A stretch of DNA of 64,000 nucleotides from Diplodia intermedia (Eukaryota; Ascomycota; Dothideomycetes; Botryosphaeriales; Botryosphaeriaceae): assembly GCA_021495925.1 (NCBI GenBank), contig JAKEKT010000032.1:186001-250000 (forward strand). The letters are read 5' to 3'. The translations under genes were made by a program, and so were the position numbers. Below the pieces are notes generated by a model, which was given only the letters and a program-made list of their open reading frames with translations, was not told the origin of the DNA and ran no database searches. Positions 32,479 through 42,770 of the stretch are shown here, one piece after another; positions within the stretch are counted from its first letter, which is position 1, and every line of letters starts with the position of its first letter.

Positions 32479-33696
32479 TCTAATGGACACTTCCGGCGGA
32501 TGGAAGCACGACTTTACCACCCAAGATCCTCAACTCAGACGAACTGGGCTCGGACAAACTAAAATTGATAACCGTCTCTCCAGATGGGACGACCTTAGAA
32601 CACGACATCCTGTACTCAAACGAATTGAGCCCGGACGAACTGATAACGATACATCCGGATAAGCTGCCAGAATCGATACTCCTCAAGGGCACAATGGGAT
32701 GCAAGGGCGGGTGTGACGGTTTCGCCTGCAGCTTCGCGAACGACCAGAAGCTACCTTTCGAAACGGTCGACGTCCTTGCGCATGGTTCGTACGGCCTGGT
32801 CAAAAAGGTTCGGCCCGTCATGACTGGAGAGGTTCTCGTCAAAGTGATCAGGTGGAGTTCGAGCCATGGCCAAGAGAAGCTGAGGACAATTTTCGGAGAA
32901 CTTCGCATACATCGCCGTCTTGACCATAGGCATATCGCTAAAGCTGTTGGGAGACACACAAAACAAGGTCGGGGAATGCACACCTTTGGGATCGTCATTA
33001 CGCCTCTCGCTCAATGCGATCTCAGAGCCTTCCTGGAGCAATTTGTAGAAAAGCTTGAAATGGGCCAGCCGGTTGTCGGCGACATGACCCTCTTGTCGGA
33101 CTCATTTGGCTGCCTCGCTTCAGGGTTGTCCTATTTGCATGGCCAGAGGATCAGGCACAAGGACATCAAACCAGGGAATAATTAATGCACAATGGCAACA
33201 TCCTTGTCACGGACGTTGGCCTCTACGGACTTTTCTGACATTAGTCAGAGCACAAGTTCCATCCCTGCCAGCTACACAGGAAAGGTTAGCAATGCCGCTA
33301 ATACCGGGTTGAATGCAGCTATAAATTTGTTCCCCGTACGCTGCTCCTGAAGTCCTCCGTGGTGAACCTCGCAACATGGCTGCCGACATTTTCTCGTTGC
33401 GTTGCGTATTTTTCGAAATCTTTGCTATCCTCGTCGGACAACTACCGTCGGAGATTGACGAAGCTTTGAAGACCGCGGGAGGGGTTTCATACGGCCAAAA
33501 CATATGCGGAAGATTCAACTGTGTGGAAAAAATCTACGCCAAGTGGGACCTCACTCACATCAAGTTTCTAGATAATATGTTGACTGAGGACGTGAGGGGT
33601 AGACCGACAGCTGAAATGGTTTGGGAAACTGCCCAGTCTACGAACAGATACTGGACCGCAGACTGGAGTGATGGCAGTCAAGGACTTTGCGGGTAG
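32479..33696 (+). pseudogene. Serine/threonine protein kinase pseudogene
   Basis: Kinase landmarks are present but spread over several frames: the Gly-rich loop LAHGSYGLVKKV, VLVKVIRW with the VAIK-type Lys, helix C (FGELRIHRRLDHRHIAKAVG), the catalytic loop RHKDIKPGN at about 33155-33181, then a frame break and stop. The next frame has NILVTDVGLYGLF (DVG in place of DFG). A further shift gives the TGKV segment, and another gives YAAPEVLRGEPRNMAADIFSL with the APE motif at about 33336-33344. The last open piece runs to 33696. The upstream part has two copies of an about 29-residue unit (pattern DGTTL...ILxSxELSxDEL) and no ATG start. Protein kinases of this fungal expansion type are common. 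This copy cannot make a whole enzyme. Confidence 0.75.
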
Positions 33697-34276
33697 TGCT
33701 GCCAGCTCTTATACTCGGCGCGGAAGGGGAAGAAGAGAAGTAGCACTGAACAACACAAGTGTTTCCTATTCAGTGCGAAGGTTTAGTGCATGCTACTCCT
33801 TTCTCTTCTCTTCTTTTTCGGGTTCCTGGGGCCTTTTCATTTTTCATTTTTATACAGCACCGTTCCTTACATTATCAGAGATCACGATCTTACCAAGCAC
33901 TTAGCATCACCAAAGTGTCATATATCATCATGAGAGTGTATGTAGCATCAAGAGAGTGGGTCATTTCCATTCCAAATTATATACATACAGAATAAAGCCT
34001 ACATAAAAAGCAGAATTTCGTTGATATCAAGCTAGTAAACATCAGCAAGCAGCCTTTAAAAACAGAAAAAGAGAAAGATCGCTCATCCATCCAATCGATC
34101 ATTCAAAAAGAAGAACTCCGCGCTCATCATTCGAATCGAAAACAGCATGGAAAACAAAAAATCAACAAAGGAAACCAACGGAAAGCGGAAAAAGCAGGAG
34201 CATCGGACACATGACCAACTTCTCCACCCCACTTCACTTTTTTCAACGACGCGACGCCAAAAAAGAAAAAAAAAAA
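33697..34276. other. Intergenic
   Basis: This AT-richer spacer lies between the kinase relic and the 3' end of the next minus-strand gene. I see no gene in it. Confidence 0.45.
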
Positions 34277-36550
34277 TCACACGACCCCCAGCGCAGGGCC
34301 GGGGCCGCCGCCCATCTCCTCTTCGCCCACGGCCCCCATGACCGTCATCTTCCCCGCCATGGCGGCGCGGCCGCCGCCGCCACCGCCGCCGTTGACGTTG
34401 AGGTTCAGGTTCTTCCGCCAGCTGCGCCGCTTCTTGATCGGGTTCGCCGCGTTCTCGCGGAAGCGGTTGAGCAGCAGGTCCACCGCGGCGCTCGAGTAGC
34501 CGCCGCCGCTCGAGTAGCGGCGCTTGTTCTCCGCCGCCGCTGTTTCTGCCGCTGCGACTGCGCCGGGGCTGCTCTGGTCGATCGCGCTGTCGACGCCCGT
34601 GGATGAGAAGGACGAGATGCTGGAGTCGGGGACGGGGACGGCGGCGGCGGCGGCGGATTCGACGTGCGCCTGCGGCTGGGGCTGGGGCTGCTGCTGCTGA
34701 GGAGGAGGCGGGGGTGGGAACTTGAAGGCGGACATGTCGATCATGTCGTCGTCGCCGGCACGGGTGGTGGCTGCTGGTGCCGCCGGCGGTTGGTCCGGCG
34801 CTCGCAGCGCGAAGAAGCCTGCGCCGGGGACGAACGTCGGGCTGGTCGGATCCAGCGCCTTGCCCTTGCCCTTCCACTTCTTATCCATCGTCGTCTGGTG
34901 ACGATGGCCGCGCACCACTACTTCCGGTTGTTGCACCCGCTCCTGCTCCTGCTCCTCCTCATCCTCCTCTGCGACCTGGTCTGCCCACTGCGGCTTCGCC
35001 AACCACCCACCGAACCCCATATCGCGCCCGACTTCCGCGCTCTGCACGACCACCGAGCCCCTCCGATCAACAGGGCCGGGCCCGTTATCCTCGCACGGTC
35101 CCGGTCCCGCGCCGCTCCTCGGCCGCGGCTGTTGGGTATCGGGGACCAAGTCATCGATATGATACACACGGCTACCGCGCGGGCTGGTTAGCGCCGACAG
35201 CTGCCTTGCGTGGCGTCTGCGCGGCGCTGGGCGGCCAGGCGTGCCGGAGCCGTTCGCGAGGACCCCGTCGATCTTCGGAGACCCTTCATCTGCGGGCGGG
35301 CTGCGGCCAACGCGCAAGGCGGTGGCGAGGTCCCAGGATTCGGGGAAGGGGGAGCGGCAGGGCTCGCCGTTGGCCTGAGTGCTGGGTTGGGCGGTTTCGA
35401 TGGGGGAGGCGATTGGTTCGGGGTAGGAGAAGGAGCCGTTGGCAGAGCAGGAGAAGGAGTTGTAGGGATCGGCGTTGTACAGGGTGGATGAAGGGTCAAC
35501 ACAGCCGTAGGGGTCGCCGTTCTCCTCGTCGCCGTTCTGCCAGTCGTAGAGGTCCTCGGCGGTAGTTTCGGAATCCAGGAGGAGCGGGGAAGTGATGCCG
35601 GGCGAGTATATGAATTGCTGGGCGTAGGCGGCCTGGAGCTGGGCGGCGAACTGACTCTGGTTGAAGGCCGTGTTGATTTGAAGCTGGGGATTTATCCCTG
35701 TGTGGTCCAAGGGCATGAGCTGCGCGTTGATGATCGGCATGGTATTGCCGTTTTGAGGCATCCCGCAGTCCCGCATCCAGGCATCCGGCCCGGGATTGTT
35801 GCTGGGTTGCTTTGCGCCGGCGGCGGCGGAGGGGTACATGCCCCCGCCTGGTGCAGCCATGCCTGGCGCGCAGCCACTGGGACCAAAGCCGCAACCAAGC
35901 TGGGCGGGCTTGTCGCCAAACTCGACGGCCCATCCGGACATCCAGGGGTTAGTAGCGAAGTCGGGTTGAGCCATCGGTCCCGGCATGGTCACTAAGTTCG
36001 CTGAATCGCGCAAAGCAAGGTCCTGCAGCTGGAGGATCTGGTCTTGCACGGATCGCAAGTTCTCAAGCAGGGCACGCTGCTCCGCGGTGCAGTTGCGCAA
36101 GGTCCCACGAGCTCGCCAGCGGCTGTGCTGAAGCCTTTTCTTGGTCGCGCGGGAGAGCCGGGTCTGTTGTTCCTGGCTCGGTTTGGCAATACTGTGCGGC
36201 TGATCGTCGGCAGCCCGGTCTGCTGGCGCTTCGGGGGCCGTGTCGCACGGCTCGCTGAAAAGGGCTGGAGAGGAGGCGCGAGAGGGGTGATGCGAGCAGT
36301 TCGACTGCGAAGGGCGGCTTGGGTCGAGGGCGGAGGCTTGGCGCTTGGTTCCCGACAAGGCGTTGTCGATGGCGTTGAGACGCGCGCGGGCACTGTCGAT
36401 GATTATGTGGGTGCGCTGGAGGGCGGAGACGATGTATAAACGCTGCTGGTGCAGAACCGCCAGGTGCGGTGTAGGGGTTAATGCCGTCTGGAGAGCTGCT
36501 GACATCATGGACACCGTGCGTCCAATTACTCCTGAAGCTAGTCCGACCAT
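34277..36550 (-). CDS. Low-complexity, probably nuclear protein, 757 aa, function unknown
   Basis: This is one long uninterrupted minus-strand frame. The first ATG in frame is at 36550. Eleven more open codons upstream lack an ATG, and a CTAAC branch point and CAG acceptor just before them suggest an upstream exon that I could not find. The N-terminal about 60 residues are hydrophobic to helical. A basic stretch (RLSRATKKRLQHSRWRARG) followed by a Leu/Gln helix (ALLENLRSVQDQILQLQDL) at about residues 140-190 could bind nucleic acid or dimerise, but it does not match the bZIP consensus. The middle is Asn/Gln/Pro-rich. The C-terminal third has poly-Pro/Gln, the block AVDLLLNRFRENAANPIKKRRSWRKN with a likely nuclear localisation signal, and a Gly-rich end. 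I do not recognise the family. Confidence 0.7.
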   Translation of the reverse strand: MVGLASGVIGRTVSMMSAALQTALTPTPHLAVLHQQRLYIVSALQRTHIIIDSARARLNAIDNALSGTKRQASALDPSRPSQSNCSHHPSRASSPALFSEPCDTAPEAPADRAADDQPHSIAKPSQEQQTRLSRATKKRLQHSRWRARGTLRNCTAEQRALLENLRSVQDQILQLQDLALRDSANLVTMPGPMAQPDFATNPWMSGWAVEFGDKPAQLGCGFGPSGCAPGMAAPGGGMYPSAAAGAKQPSNNPGPDAWMRDCGMPQNGNTMPIINAQLMPLDHTGINPQLQINTAFNQSQFAAQLQAAYAQQFIYSPGITSPLLLDSETTAEDLYDWQNGDEENGDPYGCVDPSSTLYNADPYNSFSCSANGSFSYPEPIASPIETAQPSTQANGEPCRSPFPESWDLATALRVGRSPPADEGSPKIDGVLANGSGTPGRPAPRRRHARQLSALTSPRGSRVYHIDDLVPDTQQPRPRSGAGPGPCEDNGPGPVDRRGSVVVQSAEVGRDMGFGGWLAKPQWADQVAEEDEEEQEQERVQQPEVVVRGHRHQTTMDKKWKGKGKALDPTSPTFVPGAGFFALRAPDQPPAAPAATTRAGDDDMIDMSAFKFPPPPPPQQQQPQPQPQAHVESAAAAAVPVPDSSISSFSSTGVDSAIDQSSPGAVAAAETAAAENKRRYSSGGGYSSAAVDLLLNRFRENAANPIKKRRSWRKNLNLNVNGGGGGGGRAAMAGKMTVMGAVGEEEMGGGPGPALGVV

Positions 36551-38312
36551 CTGAAACTCGGCCGTCTGATGGACCGTTAGCAAACCGCTTGGAAGCCGCT
36601 GTGGAGCCCATCGGCAGTTTCACCTTATTCTGGAAGTCTCCAGGCGCTCTAGACTCAGGCACCGGGCTGTATCATGAGCAGAAGGTGGGGATGCGGGTGC
36701 TTCGAAGAGGCAGCCTGTGCCATGATGCGCCCCCGCCAGTCGCGGTGACGTTCTTTGTGGGCTGGAGGCGGCAGAGGCGCTTGCAACCGTTATACTATAC
36801 ATCTTTGTTTAGCCTTTGCGCCTTGTTTCGTCCGCCGCTGCCGCCAAGATTCGTGCGACTCGCGACGCACGTGGCATCGATTCCACGGGAAACAATGCGA
36901 AACTGCAAACGATCTCAGACGCATGAAAGCCGATGCCGAGGAAACGGCAAGCGGAAACAGTCGTCGACGTCCAATGGCGCAGGGGTTGCCATGACTTGAG
37001 CGGAGGGACAAAGAAAGGCCGTGCCGGATGGGGAGACGTGCACCGAGAGACCCCGGCAGGTGATCAACGACAACGCGATGGTGAAAGAGCTAAGTAACCT
37101 CGAGGCTGAAATGGAGAACTTGGGGCTGAATCTTTACTAGCAGCAGAATATCAGAAGTCGCCGCAGGCAACTACGTGCCGTCCAAGCGGCTCGGCTGATT
37201 GGGGGACACTGAAGCTGCAGTGAACAACCACAAAGGAACATCGGTGTGTATCCCGAACGCACGTGGATTTGAAAGAACAAAGCGCCAGCGAAAGCAAGAG
37301 TGAGACGGAAAGAAAAGGAAGGAATATGGAAGCAGGACAGCAGCGACTGGTATCAAAGCACTATGTACGCGCATCCGAACTCATGAGCCGGGCACTGCTT
37401 TTTAATTGGTCAGCTACGCGCTCAGAATTGACAACGTAATGGGTTGCTTACCGCTTTTCGCTTTGGAAGTGGAGGGCTGACAGAGGCCTCGGTCCAAGAC
37501 AAGGCTCAGGGACATTGCAAAAGCCCGGGTTGGATGAAAGCTTGTCGACATGTCTGTGGAGACAGGTCAATTCTCCATCATTCGGCAGTACAGCTAGAGG
37601 TAGCAGCAGTAAGCAGCAAGCAAGCAGTGGCTCGCATGCGAACAAAGTCAACATCTTGATCATGCCACGGCGGAGACTCGGTCTTGTTACTATGGAGCAG
37701 CTTCAAGCCCGCATAAACTCATATCGGAGGCGGAAAAGCCGGAGAGGCCCACGATGGGGCTCATTCACATTCGTTCTGGAAGCAGGGGAGGCGGGGCGAG
37801 TCATTGGCAGGGCAGGAATGGATTCTGTAGGTTGACCGCCGGTCTGGGGCTGCGCAACTCGGTGCCCCTGGTCGACCACGGGGTGGATTGGGTAGCCCTG
37901 GCGATGGAAACGGGAGTGCAGCAAGGCCGGCGGGAGAGGTGAGCGGGAGGATCTTTGCATGGGGGATGAGGGGCCGATGGAATGAAGAGTGCGGTGTGGT
38001 TGCGGTGGAGAGCGGGCGGAGGAGAGGAGAGGCCGGGCGGGTACCTGGCGCGCCTTCCCCACCAACCAAGAGCGGCACAGCGGCTAGGTTCCGCATGCGC
38101 CCGGCACAACCCCGGCACCATCCCGACGCGTCGTGCGCCTGTCGCGTTACGGCGCGTCTCCCCGCTTGAAACCCCCGCCCAAAATCTGTCTGATACGTCG
38201 TTCATCAACCTCCGCCAACCACTTGTGTCCTTCATCTAGCGTGCGTCTGAACCCCGCCCACCCCCCGGCTCCGCTGCTCTACTGTGTAGAGGAGACCGAG
38301 CTGGCCTATCTC
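36551..38312. other. Divergent intergenic region
   Basis: About 1.8 kb between two divergent genes. Overlapping frames on both strands in 37.7-38.2 kb are GC-driven and show no domain. The frame that runs into the next gene has no ATG before 38313. Confidence 0.45.
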
Positions 38313-40829
38313 ATGGCTGGTTCCATCAATCCCCGCTTTGACCCTTTCGGACCCGGAGCCGAGGCGTTTGATGGCCCTGATGGAGAGTTCGACGATATTG
38401 ATTGGAATGACCCGGCGAGCTTCTCCAAGATCCTGGGGCCCGGTCTTCCAGTACCCAAGCCAGTGTCGCCCGGAGAGGTCCGTGCCAAAACCAGGAGCCA
38501 CTCCGCCCAGATTTTCCAAGCTTGGCATTTTCTGAACGCTCTCATTGAAAGGCATGAAACCACTCTCCAGAAGCGTTGGCTCAAGAAAACCAAAGAGCAA
38601 CGCCGCAAGGTGCTGTTGTCGGCATGGCCCAACATGTCTCGTACTCATCGTCCGGACTTCGAGGCCTTCACCCGTGAATCCGAGTACCAGCGCTCCGCTG
38701 TCACAAAGTTCGCTGACTCCTACATGTTCCCATACATAAACCAGGAGGACCTACTGAAGCCGAGAACCTTACTCCTCATGCTCAATGCCCGCGCCCGCAA
38801 TCCACCTGATGCCTTCGCCATGGCCGACCATGAAGCTGCTCATCTCGGATACGCAGTAAAGGCTTTAGTGGCACCGTTCCTCAATGAGCACACCATAATG
38901 TTCACCGCAAGGAGGAGCCCGGACACATACGGCGAGCTCCTGTCGTGGGATGACCACCCTGAAGCCTTCGAGTGGCTGACCTCTGGAAAGGGGATGCATC
39001 CCGGTTACGGACTTCACATCCTTGAGATTCAAGAACGAGTCTTGAAGTTCCTAGTCGAATGCTGCAAATTGATCTTGCACGACATTCAGCCTGAAGCCAT
39101 GATCAGCGATGACTTCTCCATTCAACCCGAACCGCCATCGGTTTCTGAGAACGAGACTGGCTTTAGCTCACTTGCCGCTGTTGCATCTGAGGCTCCTTAC
39201 CGCGCCCCGGCAAGCCTAGACCTGAAGCGGCTTGAGTCGTTGGTTGCGTCTAAGCTTTCGGCCGCCGAGGACCATGTGTGGGCGCTGCGCGAAGATCCTG
39301 GCTACTTTGCGGATTGCGTCACGGACTACCAGGAGCATCGACAGGAAATGATCCCCGACTCCAACGGCAAGCCGCATCCTATTTTCAAGCCCGGCCGCGA
39401 AAACGTCTTTTGGAATCGCGTCATCGGCGAGCTGATTGCCAATGCTTATCTCCGGCTGGAGCTTTGGAAGGAGTTCCGCGATCAAATCGCCAACTTACGG
39501 CTTTTGCAAAACAAGTACGCTCAAGACATTTCCATCGAGAAAGACTTGCCCGAAGAGTACCTCACTGCCCTTCTCAAGCTCCAGCACTACCTCAATCATG
39601 CGACCAAAGGTCCGATTGGACAACTGAAGCAAGGCGTTGTCGCGTCGCCCCCACTGCGCCGCTTCTTTGTCAGAGAGCCCCCGGATGACCCGCAGTCGGC
39701 TAGGATCCTCGTCCGGGAAAAACCTGGCAGCGGGTCGGATCAGACCCGACAGCGCCTCGTGTGGCTGTTCAACGCGATCTGGGACGACGAACGTCGGAGC
39801 CTTGCCGGGATCACCATATTAGTGGACGAACTAGAGCGCTTGCTCCAGAACGACGCGAATGCAAGAGAACTCACGTCTCTGTACATTGTGGACGTCATCT
39901 CTGATCTTGCTGTTATGGTCGAGTGCATCCGTCACATCAAGCTCTACCAGCCGTGGGCGCAGACATTCGAGTCCCACATGGTAGGAAAGGAGGAAGGATT
40001 CAGGAAGGATTGGGCTGAACGGACTAAGGGTTGGGTTCAGTTCCTGGCAGTTGCCGACGGAACGGTCCTGGCCAGCCTGGGGAACCCCTCGGACAAGAAG
40101 TTCTTTTATCCGGTCGACAAGCGAAGGACGCGGGACAACGTCGAGGCCATGAGGCGGGCCGAGCAGAACCTGGACTTGTTCTGGAGCAAGGTTGACGAGC
40201 ACATGCTGGCGAAGAAGCGGAGCCTTGACAACACTGCGGTGCGGCAACTGTTGTCACAACCTCGGATCTTGCAACGAACGCCAGAGTGGGTTGAGCCGGC
40301 CAAAGCTCCCACCGCGCCATCGGGGGATGTACACTCCCTGTGCAAGCCTTTGTCCGAGCTCTACTTCGATCTGGAGCAGCGGACGGAGCGAACGATCGAC
40401 CGTTCCGGCGCGTCCGCTCCCAAGTCCAAGGAGAAGACCAAAGGCACTGCACAGACTTCCGGCGAATTAGGCACGCCACCAGTGGAACCCCTTGAACGCC
40501 ATCGTCCCGACAAGCAGCCTGTGTTTGTAGTCGACAAGAGGGCGCAAAAGGTATTCTCCATTCTGTTCTACACCCCCTCTGCATCCTCGCAACCAGGCGA
40601 GGTAACCTGGACGGATTTCTTGCATGCAATGAGTTCGACGGGATTTACCCCAGAGAAGCTGTACGGCTCTGTCTGGCAATTCAACCCCACGAAACTTGAC
40701 GTCGAAAGAAGCATCCAGTTTCACGAGCCTCATCCGTCAGGCAAGATCCCCTTTCGGGCGGCTCGCAGACACGGGCGGCGGTTGAACAGAGCCTACGGCT
40801 GGCATGGTGGAATGTTCGTCCTTGCCTAA
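38313..40829 (+). CDS. Conserved fungal protein of unknown function, 838 aa
   Basis: This is a single exon from the first in-frame ATG at 38313. The protein has an acidic N-terminus (FDGPDGEFDDIDWND), then a block that I recognise as characteristic of a widespread uncharacterised Pezizomycotina family: RHETTLQKRWLKKT, LLSAWPNMSRTHRPDFEAF, FPYINQEDLLKPRTLLLML, GELLSWDDHPEAFEWL and GLHILEIQERVLKFLVECC. No enzyme motif, signal peptide or membrane helix is visible. The second half is helical and basic, with a linker at about residues 690-740, and ends in FRAARRHGRRLNRAYGWHGG. Members of this family are often found near accessory genes. No function can be assigned. Confidence 0.88.
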   Translation: MAGSINPRFDPFGPGAEAFDGPDGEFDDIDWNDPASFSKILGPGLPVPKPVSPGEVRAKTRSHSAQIFQAWHFLNALIERHETTLQKRWLKKTKEQRRKVLLSAWPNMSRTHRPDFEAFTRESEYQRSAVTKFADSYMFPYINQEDLLKPRTLLLMLNARARNPPDAFAMADHEAAHLGYAVKALVAPFLNEHTIMFTARRSPDTYGELLSWDDHPEAFEWLTSGKGMHPGYGLHILEIQERVLKFLVECCKLILHDIQPEAMISDDFSIQPEPPSVSENETGFSSLAAVASEAPYRAPASLDLKRLESLVASKLSAAEDHVWALREDPGYFADCVTDYQEHRQEMIPDSNGKPHPIFKPGRENVFWNRVIGELIANAYLRLELWKEFRDQIANLRLLQNKYAQDISIEKDLPEEYLTALLKLQHYLNHATKGPIGQLKQGVVASPPLRRFFVREPPDDPQSARILVREKPGSGSDQTRQRLVWLFNAIWDDERRSLAGITILVDELERLLQNDANARELTSLYIVDVISDLAVMVECIRHIKLYQPWAQTFESHMVGKEEGFRKDWAERTKGWVQFLAVADGTVLASLGNPSDKKFFYPVDKRRTRDNVEAMRRAEQNLDLFWSKVDEHMLAKKRSLDNTAVRQLLSQPRILQRTPEWVEPAKAPTAPSGDVHSLCKPLSELYFDLEQRTERTIDRSGASAPKSKEKTKGTAQTSGELGTPPVEPLERHRPDKQPVFVVDKRAQKVFSILFYTPSASSQPGEVTWTDFLHAMSSTGFTPEKLYGSVWQFNPTKLDVERSIQFHEPHPSGKIPFRAARRHGRRLNRAYGWHGGMFVLA

Positions 40830-42770
40830 AAGACGTTGAGCCAGACACGTGGGAGCCGGAAGATCGAGGCGGGTGAGAGGGTGCATCGGAGGCCCGCGGC
40901 AGTCTGTCTCCACGCGCAGCAGGCAGCGCAGCTCCGACTGCAATGGATGGGCCCACGGCTGGAAGGAAAAAGAAAAAAAACGCCATGACGCCTCGTATGT
41001 GCTTTATCGATTTACGTGAGACGGGACAGCAATACGACCAAAGTTCCCGCAATTCATTGATGGGCAAGAGAACTACGGGTTTCGTGGATGATCTGGATCA
41101 ACGCCTTGGCTGAGTAGCGAAATGACACGCCGTCTCTGGACATTGATTGGGGCCTATCCACCGATACTGCGCCTATTAATATCCCGAGCGGGGCAGGGCT
41201 CGTTCATCACACACGTGTTGTCGGATACGCGTCGGCGCAGGGCTGAAGATGGCGATGGGTGTCAAGCTCGAAACAAGCCACGGCTGCAGGTGTTGAGAAT
41301 CAAACCGGAACTCGCCGGCCGACCTGGGTCCATCACACACGACTGCGCCGCGCATGAGACTGAGCATCACACGCCGTCCGCACCGATGGCGAGCGCTGCG
41401 CGGAGGGGTTTGCGCAAGTGTCTCGGTGGCCGACTGACGTGACAGCGGTGATCGGAACTGCCGCTGCGCTGTGGGTTCGGGGATCGCCCATTGCGAATTT
41501 TGTGCGACCCGAGGGCCACATATTGCTCCACGAGTCGAGGCTGCCACGGAGGTGGAGCGGCGCCCGCATGGCTTCCAATGCACTCTACACAGCGCGGCGC
41601 CGCGTTGCCAGCTGAGGTCCCCTATAATTTTTTTTTATGGCGGCGTCTCAGCCACAACAGGGAATACTCATTACGTACGGCGGTGACCGCTTCCCCGACG
41701 CGGCACCTAACGTGGGCGCTACGACGGGCATTGACTCAGGCAGCCACGGGCCGCGCAGTAGTGTCGAACGGGCCGCCCAACGCGACGTCTGCTAGCTCGC
41801 TTCTAGACCCTGAGCTGCTCCCTTACTCGAACCTTCGACGCAGCCCCGCCCCTGGTGTTTGATACGATGGCGCTGCCACGGAAACAGCCCACGGCGGCGT
41901 GATTGCGGTGGCGATTCTCGTCGAGTCGCCTCGTCCCGGCGCGGCGGATGGCAAAGATCGGTGTGCACGTCGGGGGTGAAAAGAGCAGCGCTATCACGAG
42001 CGCCCGTATACTGTGGGGTGCGGGTGAGCTGGCACCCTGCTAGGTCGCTGACCGGCTCGCAACAGCCGCGATGGCGAGGCAGAAGTCATATAGCCTCGCC
42101 TGGCGGCGGGATTGATAGGCATCCGGCGCGGCCGACGTCGCAAAGCGGCGGTCAACAGCGCAAACGCGGCTGGTCCCTGCGCCAGTTCTCCGCAGACCCA
42201 GGCCCGTGCCATGCGCTCGTCTAACGCGCTCCATTCGGCGCGTCCGCTGAGCTTAACGTCCTCTCGGGCCGGCCCAGTCCGAACGAGGCAATGCGTACAC
42301 ACCGCTCTCAGCCCGCCCGCCGCCTTCACGATCGTCTACCGGCGGCGAAAAAAGGGGCCTCTTCAGCTGGCCCCACTGCGCCATGTTCGACGCCCTTCGC
42401 CGCGGCGAGTGGCCAGCGCTCCGCCGACGCGATCTCCACACCGGCTGAGGCCCCCTGCGCGGCCGATCCCCTCCTGGCAGCCGGAGGCCAAAGTGACCCT
42501 TAGTCGTATGTCTCATGCCAATATCTGTCCCCTCCCAAACCTCACTCCCCTGGAAGCGGTACTGCCTCCCTTTTCATTTGGCAATTTGCGTTAATGAGCT
42601 TCACATGACGTTTCAGGCTGACCTTGCAGTATACTTATAGGCAACGAGTTGTCTGAGCCTCTGAATCTACAAGCCCCCCCGACCCTGTACCTTCATTTCG
42701 TCCCGTCCGACCTGTACCCGTAATTTTCCCTATTCTGAAGCCACAAAGGCGGTGAGATCAGCAGTGATCA
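40830..42770. other. Long GC-rich intergenic region, no gene supported
   Basis: About 1.9 kb with many short frames on both strands but no domain, splice pattern or start context worth listing. A T-run lies at about 41628-41637. The last about 200 bases (C/T-rich) are probably the leader of the NTPase gene. Confidence 0.5.

Noticed and set aside
34083..34877. His/Arg/Pro-rich frame overlapping the low-complexity gene, and similar frames at 10.6-11.4 kb and 31.1-32.2 kb
   Set aside because: These are out-of-frame shadows of GC-rich coding sequence. They consist of repeats of Arg, Pro, His or Gly without domains.
34960..35060. Possible bZIP region in the low-complexity protein
   Set aside because: The acidic/Gln stretch here (EEDEEEQEQERVQQPE) and the basic-plus-helix stretch near residues 140-190 lack the N-x7-R signature and heptad leucines.
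38133..38312. 60-residue N-terminal extension of the 838-residue protein
   Set aside because: The first triplet is GTG and no ATG occurs in frame before 38313.
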